Of a stretch of 9,733 bases of DNA, positions 1-5,700 are shown one piece after another. Numbering within the stretch: position 1 is the first letter of the stretch; every line of letters starts with the position of its first letter. The position numbers were made by a program, and so were the translations under genes. The notes under the pieces are model-generated. The model worked only from the letters and a program-made list of their open reading frames with translations, was not told the origin of the DNA and searched no databases. The stretch comes from Kiloniellales bacterium (GTDB lineage: Bacteria > Pseudomonadota > Alphaproteobacteria > Kiloniellales > JAKSDN01): positions 1-9,733 of the forward strand of contig JAKSDN010001153.1 of assembly GCA_022360075.1 (NCBI GenBank). The letters are read 5' to 3'.

Positions 1-906
1 GAAGCGACCGATCCCGGCGCCGACCAGCGGTGCCTCGGCCCCGATCAGTCCGCGGGACTGGACGCGCGTCACGGCAGCGGCGATACGCCCGCGTTGCCGG
101 TCCGCCAAGTGAGTGGCGAGAGCGCGCCAGGCCGCGGGCGAAGCTTCCTCGGCGTCGCGGCCGAGCATGCGGGCGAGGCGCCTTCGGCTGGCCTCCGGGC
201 TCTTGTCGCGGCCGTCGGCGGTCGGATGCTGATCCACGCCCTCGGGCAGCGCGCCGGTCAGGCGATAGACGTCCGCCAGGGTGGCGAAATGCTCGGCCAT
301 CACGCCCTGCCACTGGCCGGCGAAGGGCACGCTGTCGGCCAGGGCCATCACCGGCGTCCGGGTGATCCCCGTGTAGACCAGCTCGTCGCTGGCCAATCGC
401 TCGGCGTCGGTCAGTCCGAGCGCGAGGTCCGCGCCGTGGCGAAACGGCACGACGTCGGTCGTCGTGCTGCCGATGTCGATGAACAGCCCTTCCGGCAGCC
501 GGGCCGCGGCCAGGCGAACGCTGGCCAGCCAGTTCGCCGAGGCGACTTCCTGCCAGCGCGGGACCGCCGCTTCGGGGGCGAGGAAGCCGGCCCGGCCCGC
601 GTAGATCTCCAGCGCCGCATCGGGCAGCGCGGCCGCCAAGGTTGCGATCAGCCGGCGCACGCCCTCGGCCCGGTCCGCGAAGAGATCGACCAGCTCGCCG
701 GTCATGGTGACGGCATGCCGCGGCGACGCCATGATCTCCGAGCCGGCCGCCTCGATCGCCGTCGTGAGGCGATCCAAGCCCTGCCAGAGCGGACAAGGAA
801 TCTGGACGGCGGCCACGATATTTCCAGCGGCGTCGGCCTGGGCGAGCTTCAAGTGCGCACCGCCGACGTCCCAGCCGGTGATGAGGGCGTTGGGAGAGGT
901 GATCAT
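1..906 (-). CDS. H4MPT-linked C1-transfer pathway protein, hydantoinase/oxoprolinase-like (COG1548 type), 3' end missing
   Basis: The minus strand is open from an ATG at 906-904 to the window edge, giving 302 residues without a stop. The protein has an actin-like ATPase fold: a phosphate-1 loop GWDVGGAHLK (11-20), MTGEL (68-72), a second phosphate loop FIDIGSTTTD (142-151), the stretch DELVYTGITRTPV (174-186) and an adenosine-type glycine motif VGAGIG (295-300). This is the pattern of the hydantoinase/oxoprolinase relatives that occur only beside H4MPT genes in methylotrophs and methanogens, where the reaction is unknown. An ATP-dependent step in H4MPT or methylofuran synthesis is inference. 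AGGAG directly abuts the ATG and GGGAGG lies about 10 nt further upstream, so the start is plausible but its ribosome spacing is ambiguous. The family is somewhat longer than 302 residues, so a short C-terminal part lies outside the window. It is transcribed away from the HisA-like gene. Confidence 0.85.
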   Translation of the reverse strand, partial: MITSPNALITGWDVGGAHLKLAQADAAGNIVAAVQIPCPLWQGLDRLTTAIEAAGSEIMASPRHAVTMTGELVDLFADRAEGVRRLIATLAAALPDAALEIYAGRAGFLAPEAAVPRWQEVASANWLASVRLAAARLPEGLFIDIGSTTTDVVPFRHGADLALGLTDAERLASDELVYTGITRTPVMALADSVPFAGQWQGVMAEHFATLADVYRLTGALPEGVDQHPTADGRDKSPEASRRRLARMLGRDAEEASPAAWRALATHLADRQRGRIAAAVTRVQSRGLIGAEAPLVGAGIGRF

Positions 907-1008
907 CTCCTGCGCCGACCTCCCGATGGCCGTTCGAGAGACCGTGTTGCCGTCCTGCATGCACGGCTGAGCGACAAGTACCCGAATGCAGAGTTGCGCG
1001 GCAGAGGA

Positions 1009-1160
1009 GGCGCCTTTCCGGCGCTCCGCGCCAGCCCCCCTCCCGGCGCTGCGCGCCGACCTCCCCCTCGAGGGGGGAGGTGAATTCCGTCGCGGCATGC
1101 CTCATTCTCCCTCCCCCCTTGAGGGGGAGGGTTGGGGTGGGGGGCGTCCGCGAAGCGGAC
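1009..1160. repeat. Palindrome-rich intergenic repeat element
   Basis: This part of the 397-nt gap between the divergent COG1548-like and HisA-like genes is packed with inverted repeats. They are a GGCGC/GCGCC hairpin near 1044-1058, a CCTCCCCCTCGAGGGGGGAGG-type palindrome at 1060-1080, a second closely related palindrome near 1107-1131 built on CTCCC...TTGAGGGGGAGGG, and a perfect GTCCGC-GAA-GCGGAC hairpin at 1146-1160. This combination, followed by GGTTGGGGTGGGG, is typical of dispersed intergenic palindromic repeats in Alphaproteobacteria. No protein is supported here. I see no transposase or target duplication. A multicopy nature is expected from the family but cannot be shown from one copy. 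Confidence 0.7.
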
Positions 1161-1212
1161 AGAAGAAAAGCAATACGCCTCGAGTTCGACCGGCCGCGTC
1201 ACCGCCACAGTC

Positions 1213-1218
1213 TTGACA
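1213..1218 (+). promoter_or_regulatory. Possible -35 box for the HisA-like gene
   Basis: A perfect TTGACA lies 86 nt upstream of the ATG of the HisA-like gene, just after the repeat element. No convincing -10 box is found at 16-18 nt spacing, so this is a weak promoter call. The rest of 1161-1303 shows nothing else I can name. Confidence 0.25.
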
Positions 1219-1303
1219 AGCTTGAAGCCCATTGCGTCCCCTGCCCTGCAAATCACGCCAACGTCAACGCAACAAAGCCGAACATCAAGAAGACCGCTTC
1301 TCC

Positions 1304-2008
1304 ATGGAAATCATCCCCGTCATCGACCTCAAGGGCGGCCAGGCGGTGCTGGCGCGCAAGGGGGAGCGCGAGTCCTATCAGCCGGTCCGCTCGCCTCTCG
1401 TGGACAGCAGCGACCCGGTCGCCGTCGTCGAGGCCTATCGCTCGGTCCATGACTTCGCCCGTCTCTACATCGCCGATCTCGACGCCATTGCCGGCGGCCC
1501 TGGCCATGCGAAAACGCTCGCCGCGCTGCGATCCCGCTTTCCGGATATCGAGCTCTGGGTCGACAACGGCCTCGCCGATCCCGAGGCTTGCCGAGACTGG
1601 CTCGCGCAGGACTCGGGTCGCCTGGTGCTCGGCAGCGAATCGCAGAGCGGCGCGGATACGCTACACGCCCTGGAGAGCGAAGCCCGCCGAGACAAGCTGG
1701 TCCTCTCGCTCGACTTCAGCGGCGACGCCTTCATCGGCCCCTCCGCGTTGCTGGAAGACTCCACGCTTTGGCCGCAGGACGTGATCGTCATGACCTTGGC
1801 CCGCGTCGGCAGCGGTCTCGGCCCGGACGAGGAGCGCCTTCGGACGATCCGGTCACGCGCCGGCGACAGACGCGTCTTCGCGGCCGGCGGCGTGCGCGGC
1901 CTTGAAGATCTCCAGCGGCTCAAGGCCGCGGGCATCGCGGGCGCGCTGGTCGCGAGCGTTCTGCACGACAAGCGGCTCGGCCGAGCGGAGATCGAAAGCC
2001 TCGGCTAA
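1304..2008 (+). CDS. HisA/HisF-related TIM-barrel protein (COG1411 type) of the H4MPT cluster
   Basis: This 234-residue protein resembles the histidine-biosynthesis isomerase HisA but belongs to a side branch found with H4MPT genes. The N-terminus MEIIPVIDLKGGQAV carries the HisA-like PVIDLK strand with the catalytic-position Asp8. A second acidic strand is LVLSLDF (Asp137). The phosphate-binding loops at the barrel's C-terminal end are AAGGVRG (193-199) and ALVASVLH (214-221). A phosphorylated sugar- or furan-like substrate is therefore likely; the actual reaction is unknown and a role in cofactor synthesis is inference. Start choice: the ATG at 1304 begins exactly at the first beta strand, while the frame upstream codes for low-quality sequence. 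The only Shine-Dalgarno-like stretch is purine-rich AAGAAGA about 10 nt before it. No other his genes are nearby, which argues against true HisA. It is convergent with fae, 135 nt between the two stop codons. Confidence 0.85.
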   Translation: MEIIPVIDLKGGQAVLARKGERESYQPVRSPLVDSSDPVAVVEAYRSVHDFARLYIADLDAIAGGPGHAKTLAALRSRFPDIELWVDNGLADPEACRDWLAQDSGRLVLGSESQSGADTLHALESEARRDKLVLSLDFSGDAFIGPSALLEDSTLWPQDVIVMTLARVGSGLGPDEERLRTIRSRAGDRRVFAAGGVRGLEDLQRLKAAGIAGALVASVLHDKRLGRAEIESLG

Positions 2009-2016
2009 AAGGCGAA

Positions 2017-2051
2017 CCGCCGCCGTCGGCGGGAGGCTTCCGCCCCCCGCC
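2017..2051. terminator. GC-rich inverted repeats between convergent genes
   Basis: Just past the TAA of the HisA-like gene, CCGCCG (2017-2022) can pair with CGGCGG (2027-2032). Alternatively GGCGGG (2028-2033) pairs with CCCGCC (2046-2051). No T-run follows on the plus strand. On the minus strand a small GGCG-GTT-CGCC hairpin runs straight into TTTT (2010-2007). A two-way terminator is plausible from position and base pairing only. Confidence 0.35.
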
Positions 2052-2064
2052 GGACAGCCTTAGC

Positions 2065-2116
2065 GGAAAAAGGAAAGCAGCTTCTGTAGCAGGCCCCCGG
2101 CTTCTTCGCGCGGGGG
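2065..2116 (-). terminator. Candidate terminator downstream of fae
   Basis: Read on the minus strand, CCCCCG (2116-2111) pairs perfectly with CGGGGG (2099-2094) around an 11-nt loop. About 17 nt later comes a T-rich stretch, CTTTCCTTTTT (2077-2067). The hairpin starts 28 nt after the fae stop codon. The gap between stem and T-tract is larger than in a textbook intrinsic terminator, so this is a moderate call. The same bases also form an open in-frame extension of fae, described under findings. Confidence 0.35.
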
Positions 2117-2143
2117 TGGTTCCCGCTCAGGTGCGCGTTCCTT

Positions 2144-2656
2144 TCAACCGGACGCAGCGAAGGGGTGCGAAGCGCTGTCCTTCTGGGCGACCACGTCGGC
2201 GGCGGTCGGCGAGCCGGCGACGGCGCGCTGGATGGCCTCCTTGGTGGCCTGGTAGTTGTAGTCCTGGATCTTCTGGTCGTCCTCGGCCAGCCAATGGATG
2301 AAGACGCCGACGCAGATGTAAAGATCGTCGGCCTGGGCCTGGTCTATGGTGCCGTCGGCGACGCTGTCGGCAACGGCCTTGGCAACGGCATACTGCGCCG
2401 GACCGAACATCTGCACGGCCTGCGCCGCACCCTTGATCGTCACCTTGTTGAACATGACGGTGTTCGGTTTGGTCGCCAGGTTCGGCGCGACCACCGCCAG
2501 CAGCGAGGTGAAACCGTCCTTGTTGTTGGTCAGAGCGTTACAAAACGCGGTCTCTACGGCACTGCCGCGCGGGCCGATGATGAGATCGATATGGGCAACC
2601 TCGTTGCCGTCGCCAACGAGCGATTCACCAACCCGGACATTATCTATTCTGGCCAT
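2144..2656 (-). CDS. fae: Formaldehyde-activating enzyme Fae
   Basis: Fae catalyses condensation of formaldehyde with H4MPT to methylene-H4MPT in the cytoplasm and is usually one of the most abundant proteins of methylotrophs. The 170-residue length equals the typical Fae. Signature stretches are [20 protein letters not shown] (9-28, including His22, the conserved histidine thought to act in catalysis), [13 protein letters not shown] (48-60), [12 protein letters not shown] (63-74), VQMFGPAQ (81-88), GVFIHW (117-122) and the C-terminal SHPFAA. The start is the ATG at 2656: it matches known Fae N-termini and is preceded by a strong GGGAGG seven bases upstream; 11 further upstream codons in frame would start at a weak GTG and are not family-like. 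It is the last gene of the H4MPT operon but sits after a 250-nt gap with its own probable control region. The reading frame stays open for 27 codons beyond its TGA. Confidence 0.98.
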   Translation of the reverse strand: MARIDNVRVGESLVGDGNEVAHIDLIIGPRGSAVETAFCNALTNNKDGFTSLLAVVAPNLATKPNTVMFNKVTIKGAAQAVQMFGPAQYAVAKAVADSVADGTIDQAQADDLYICVGVFIHWLAEDDQKIQDYNYQATKEAIQRAVAGSPTAADVVAQKDSASHPFAASG

Positions 2657-2678
2657 GCATTTGCCTCCCTCATGCTTT

Positions 2679-2696
2679 GATTCGACCAAGCGAATC
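2679..2696. promoter_or_regulatory. Short inverted repeat just upstream of the fae ribosome-binding site
   Basis: GATTCG (2679-2684) and CGAATC (2691-2696) are perfect complements around a six-base spacer. The repeat lies 22-40 nt upstream of the fae ATG. It follows a T-rich stretch on the minus strand that contains TAAGAT (2702-2697), a possible -10 box without a matching -35. It could be a small operator or a hairpin in the leader; the sequence does not decide. Confidence 0.35.
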
Positions 2697-2736
2697 TTAA
2701 AAACAGGGCCATCCCCTCTTGGCTTAGATCGGGACG

Positions 2737-2761
2737 GCAGTCCGCACTGCGGCTCTGCCGC
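2737..2761 (-). other. Adjacent small hairpins in the fae leader region
   Basis: GCAGT (2737-2741) pairs with ACTGC (2746-2750) around CCGC, and GCGGC (2749-2753) pairs with GCCGC (2757-2761) around TCT. The two stems share two bases (2749-2750), so they would be mutually exclusive or partly overlapping. They lie 80-105 nt upstream of fae. Whether they are transcribed depends on where the fae promoter is, which I cannot fix. Confidence 0.3.
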
Positions 2762-2784
2762 TCGCGGTTATCCTTGTTTACGGC

Positions 2785-2808
2785 GTCGATCCGATATGCC
2801 GGATCGAC
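2785..2808. promoter_or_regulatory. Perfect 9-bp inverted repeat, candidate operator controlling fae
   Basis: GTCGATCCG (2785-2793) and CGGATCGAC (2800-2808) are exact reverse complements separated by the six bases ATATGC. The 24-bp site is centred about 140 nt upstream of the fae ATG, in the only sizeable gap inside the minus-strand operon. The size and symmetry fit a dimeric regulator; the regulator is unknown. No T-tract follows on either strand, which argues against a terminator. Confidence 0.5.
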
Positions 2809-2883
2809 CGGTTCGCCAGATAACAGCCCTGAATTGGACGGGGTTCCCCACCCAAGGATGGTAAACGTAACCTGCAAATTCGG

Positions 2884-2899
2884 GCAAGGTCTTCCTTGC
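2884..2899 (-). terminator. Hairpin directly after the CitG-like gene
   Basis: GCAAGG (minus 2899-2894) and CCTTGC (2889-2884) form a perfect six-base stem with a four-base AAGA loop, starting 8 nt after the CitG-like stop codon. Only a short ATTT follows. It may attenuate or stop transcription of the upstream operon or protect its 3' end, leaving fae to its own promoter. Confidence 0.4.
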
Positions 2900-2906
2900 G
2901 ACGCGC

Positions 2907-3755
2907 TCAACTCACGGCGTGAGCGTCTTCGAGCCGGCGCGCGAAGAGACTGGCGACGGTCAGGTCTGCGCTCGTGCCCGGATTGAGTCCTTTGCTCTTG
3001 AGGTCGCTGTCGAAGGCGAGCAGTGGCTCCGAGAGATCGGAAATTGTCTTACCGTCTGAGAGCCGGCGATCGAAAGCCTCCGCGTCCCGGCGCACGGTCT
3101 CGGCCATAGCGGCGCCGTGCTCGCGGGCGATATGCGTGTCGGCTATACCGGCAAGAAAGGCCAAGTAGATCGACCCCGCAGCGTCGATCTCGTCGTCCGA
3201 TCTTGCGAGGGCTAGGCGCAATCGCGGCAGGCCGAGCTCGAAGATGTCGGCGAAGCCGTGGCCGTAGTTCCAGGCGATCCGATCGCGCTCGGCCGCGAAG
3301 GCCATGGCCTCGGCCAGCGTCACCCTCGCCGGCTCATGCACGTCGTGCTCTTCCGAGGCGCCCAGGCCGGCGGGTTCGGCCAGAGCGATGGCCCGGAAGG
3401 TGCGCTCGGCGTCGTCGCGGTCCAGGCCGTCGAGAACCTCGATCATCCGCGCCCGCAAGGACCCGCCCGTCATCGACAGGGCAGCCTGGGCCAAGGGCGC
3501 ACAGAGCAGGACGATGCCGAGGTTGGTGTTGCAGGCGACGGCCGCGCGCGTGCGACGGACCGCTTCGTGAATGCGCACACCGACCGCCAGCGCAGGGTCT
3601 GCCATGACGGGCGCGACGACGTCGGCGCTGGTCACGAAGTCCTGCACGGTCATGCCATGGCCGTCCGCATGGACGTGCACGTTACCCGGCTTGAGCGCCT
3701 CCAGCTCAATCACGCAGGCGGCACGGAAGTGCGCGCCAACCTCGGCAGGCTCCAT
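2907..3755 (-). CDS. CitG/MdcB-like (triphosphoribosyl-dephospho-CoA synthase family) protein of the H4MPT cluster
   Basis: The 282-residue protein has the family's marks in order: LEALKPGNVHVHADG (18-32), DFVTSA (39-44), CNTNLGIVLLCAPL (75-88), a DVHE motif (138-141), DTHI (206-209) and near the end KGLNPGTSADL (255-265). Family members attach a triphosphoribosyl group from ATP to dephospho-CoA for citrate lyase or malonate decarboxylase; neither enzyme is encoded here. Homologues beside H4MPT genes are a recognised accessory group, and a phosphoribosyl-transfer-like step in cofactor synthesis is inference only. The ATG at 3755 lies two bases after the TAA of the RimK-like gene, so translation is probably coupled. 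It is the last member of the tightly packed block; a hairpin follows the stop. Confidence 0.85.
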   Translation of the reverse strand: MEPAEVGAHFRAACVIELEALKPGNVHVHADGHGMTVQDFVTSADVVAPVMADPALAVGVRIHEAVRRTRAAVACNTNLGIVLLCAPLAQAALSMTGGSLRARMIEVLDGLDRDDAERTFRAIALAEPAGLGASEEHDVHEPARVTLAEAMAFAAERDRIAWNYGHGFADIFELGLPRLRLALARSDDEIDAAGSIYLAFLAGIADTHIAREHGAAMAETVRRDAEAFDRRLSDGKTISDLSEPLLAFDSDLKSKGLNPGTSADLTVASLFARRLEDAHAVS

Positions 3756-3757
3756 GG

Positions 3758-4696
3758 TTAGCCGCCGGCACCGCGCCGGGCGCTTTCCGCGCGCATGACC
3801 TGCCGGCTACCAATTTCGGCGAGAAAGGCGTCGGCGATGGCCTGGGTGACATCGGTCTCGCTCACCCTCTGCAGGGCGCTCCAGGCCGGCATCGAGTTGA
3901 CCTCGAGCACGAGCAGCCGGCCGTCGCGGTCGCGTATGACGTCGACCCCGGCATAGCCGGCACCGACCGCATCGAGGGCCCGGACCGCGAGGGCGCCGAG
4001 CCCCTTGTCGAGCGGGATCGCTTCCACGCTCGCCCCCTGGCGCACGTTGGTGATCCAGCTCTGGCCGACACGCATCATGGCCGCGACCGGCAAATCGCCG
4101 ACGACAAGCACCCGACAATCACGCCAGTCTCCCGTGTCCGTCTCGACGTAGCGTTGCAGATAGTAGACGCCGTCGACGGCCTCGGGCGATGGCAAATCGG
4201 CCGCCGAGCGGACGAGCTTCAAGCCCCGGCCTTGGGAGCCGAACAAGGGCTTGAGCACGAGGGGAGCGCCGCCGGCAGCCGCAACTTCGACCAGTTCCAG
4301 CGCCCGCGCGCGATCTTCGAGCACCCAGGTGTCCGGTGTCGCGATGCCGGCGCGCTGCAGCAGAAAACTGGTCATCGACTTGTCGACGCAGCGCTCGATC
4401 GCCCGCGCGTCGTTGAAAACGGCGACACCAGCCTCGCGCAGGGCGTGAAGCAGGCCGAGGCGCAGGGTCACCGCCTGGAAGCTGCCGCCGGGCACGCAAC
4501 GCACGAAGGCGCCGTCCGGCAGCCGGCCGTCGAAGCCCGGGATCGCCAGGCACGCCGCGCCCTCGATCGCGAAGCCACAATCCGCCAGCGAAACGGCCAC
4601 CGCCTCGACGCCACGCGCCGCCATGGCCTGCCGCAGCCGCTTGGCGTGCCAATCGACCCGATCCACGAAGAGGGCAACTCTCGGCGCCGCGGACAT
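3758..4696 (-). CDS. RimK-like ATP-grasp ligase of the H4MPT cluster
   Basis: This 312-residue ATP-grasp protein has a pre-ATP-grasp domain (MSAAPRVALFVDRVDWHAKR onward), VDKSMTS (104-110), the glycine-rich ATP loop VLKPLFGSQGRG (147-158), DWRDCRVLVVG (190-200), RQGASVEAI (219-227) and the metal-binding end GRLLVLEVNSMPAW (259-272, with Glu265 and Asn267). Relatives ligate glutamate to proteins or cofactors (RimK; archaeal glutamate ligases for H4SPT and F420). As bacterial methylofuran is reported to carry a polyglutamate tail, a cofactor:glutamate ligase role is a reasonable inference but unproven. I chose the ATG at 4696, just before the first strand. A TTG at 4714 overlaps the mch stop as TTGA and would add six residues; it is possible by coupling. 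The gap to mch is 14 nt. Confidence 0.85.
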   Translation of the reverse strand: MSAAPRVALFVDRVDWHAKRLRQAMAARGVEAVAVSLADCGFAIEGAACLAIPGFDGRLPDGAFVRCVPGGSFQAVTLRLGLLHALREAGVAVFNDARAIERCVDKSMTSFLLQRAGIATPDTWVLEDRARALELVEVAAAGGAPLVLKPLFGSQGRGLKLVRSAADLPSPEAVDGVYYLQRYVETDTGDWRDCRVLVVGDLPVAAMMRVGQSWITNVRQGASVEAIPLDKGLGALAVRALDAVGAGYAGVDVIRDRDGRLLVLEVNSMPAWSALQRVSETDVTQAIADAFLAEIGSRQVMRAESARRGAGG

Positions 4697-4710
4697 CCTG
4701 TTCTCGCGAT

Positions 4711-5700
4711 TCAACTGAAAGAGCGGTCGATCAGCGCGGGATCGAGCGCGCCGGCGTGGAAACTGCGGCCGCTCTCGAGCGCCGTCACGGTGACCCGCGC
4801 GGGACTGAACAGGCTCGGGTCGATGGCGTAGAAGTCGCCCTTGACCGCCTTGAAGGTCTCGGCGAAAGGGTGGCCGTAGTGGTGCGAGGCCGAGCTCGGC
4901 AGGCGCTGCGCCAGGTCCTCGGCCTCGTCCTCGGGCCCCGAGACGAAAAGCTGCACCCAGCCGCCATAGATGATCGCGTCGTTGGTGCGCCCCATCGCCG
5001 CCGTGAAATCCGGCGCGGGCGGCGGCAGCGGGGCGGAGCCGACGCCGTCGACCACGCGGTCGAGCGGAAAGCCGAGCTCATGCAGCTTGTGCAGGGCGAC
5101 CTCGAGCACGCGCGCGACGATCTGCACGCAGCCGGCCAGGCTTCGCGTCGGCGTCAGGATCAAGGTTAGGCGCTCGGGCGGCAGGCCGCAGTCCTGAAGC
5201 ATCTTGGCCCGCAGGCCGGCCGGTGGCGGCTTGTCGACCTCGAGCACGAAGACCGCGCTCTCCGAACTGTCGCGATAGTCCAGCTCTTCGAACAGCGGCT
5301 CCTTGGCAACCAGGGCGCGGCCCGGGCCGGAGCCCAGCGCGAAGTAGGCCTCGTCGCCCTCGCCATGGGACAAACTCCAGCCGGCGTACTGGCTGCCGAG
5401 GCAGGCGAGCACAGGGTTGGCCGAGCGCACCGTGAGCGACCAGGGCCAGCGCTCGAGAAGGCCGTTGGTCTCCAGCGTAACGCGGCCGAGCCCGCCCATG
5501 CAGATCTCGGCGATGCGCAGGCCGGCCTCGATGCCGCCCGGCACGACGCTGCCGCCGTCGATCACCACGCTGCCTTCCGGCATTTCCGCCACGCCGACGC
5601 GCAGCGAAGCGGCATCGCGGCGCAAGGCCTGAACGAGAGGCTCCGCAAGCTGGCCGACGCTCGGCCAAGCCGCGGCCTTGGTGAGCACGGCCTCGTTCAT
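4711..5700 (-). CDS. mch: Methenyl-H4MPT cyclohydrolase Mch
   Basis: Mch hydrolyses methenyl-H4MPT to 5-formyl-H4MPT, the step after MtdB in formaldehyde oxidation, in the cytoplasm. The 329-residue length is normal for the family. Characteristic stretches are VIDGGSVVPGGIEAGLRIAE (46-65), CMGGLGRVTL (67-76), PVLACLGSQYAGW (96-108), ALGSGPGRALV (121-131), LTPTRSLAGCVQIVARVLE (182-200), GRTNDAIIYGG (237-247) and HPFAETFKAVKGDFYAIDP (277-295). The ATG at 5700 overlaps the upstream ATP-grasp gene's stop as ATGA, a four-base overlap that indicates translational coupling. The same frame stays open upstream to about 6015, but that stretch is the shadow of the ATP-grasp gene. Confidence 0.97.
   Translation of the reverse strand: MNEAVLTKAAAWPSVGQLAEPLVQALRRDAASLRVGVAEMPEGSVVIDGGSVVPGGIEAGLRIAEICMGGLGRVTLETNGLLERWPWSLTVRSANPVLACLGSQYAGWSLSHGEGDEAYFALGSGPGRALVAKEPLFEELDYRDSSESAVFVLEVDKPPPAGLRAKMLQDCGLPPERLTLILTPTRSLAGCVQIVARVLEVALHKLHELGFPLDRVVDGVGSAPLPPPAPDFTAAMGRTNDAIIYGGWVQLFVSGPEDEAEDLAQRLPSSASHHYGHPFAETFKAVKGDFYAIDPSLFSPARVTVTALESGRSFHAGALDPALIDRSFS

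Noticed and set aside
94..1083. Long open frame on the plus strand over the COG1548-like gene
   Set aside because: It is an Arg/Gly-rich shadow with no family features; the opposite strand encodes a clear actin-fold protein.
903..1256. Minus-strand frame of 117 residues beginning MICRAGDAMGFKLVKTVAV
   Set aside because: Its first 30 residues look protein-like, but the rest is the translated palindromic repeat and an Arg-rich shadow. At most a broken gene remnant; not strong enough to annotate.
1304..2008. Assignment as the histidine enzyme HisA
   Set aside because: No his genes nearby and the PVIDLKGG-type sequence fits the separate H4MPT-associated branch better.
2165..2680. Plus-strand open frame opposite fae
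   Set aside because: Antisense shadow of a certain gene; no recognisable motif.
3258..3761. Plus-strand open frame opposite the CitG-like gene
   Set aside because: Shadow created by high GC; the minus strand shows the full CitG-family motif set.
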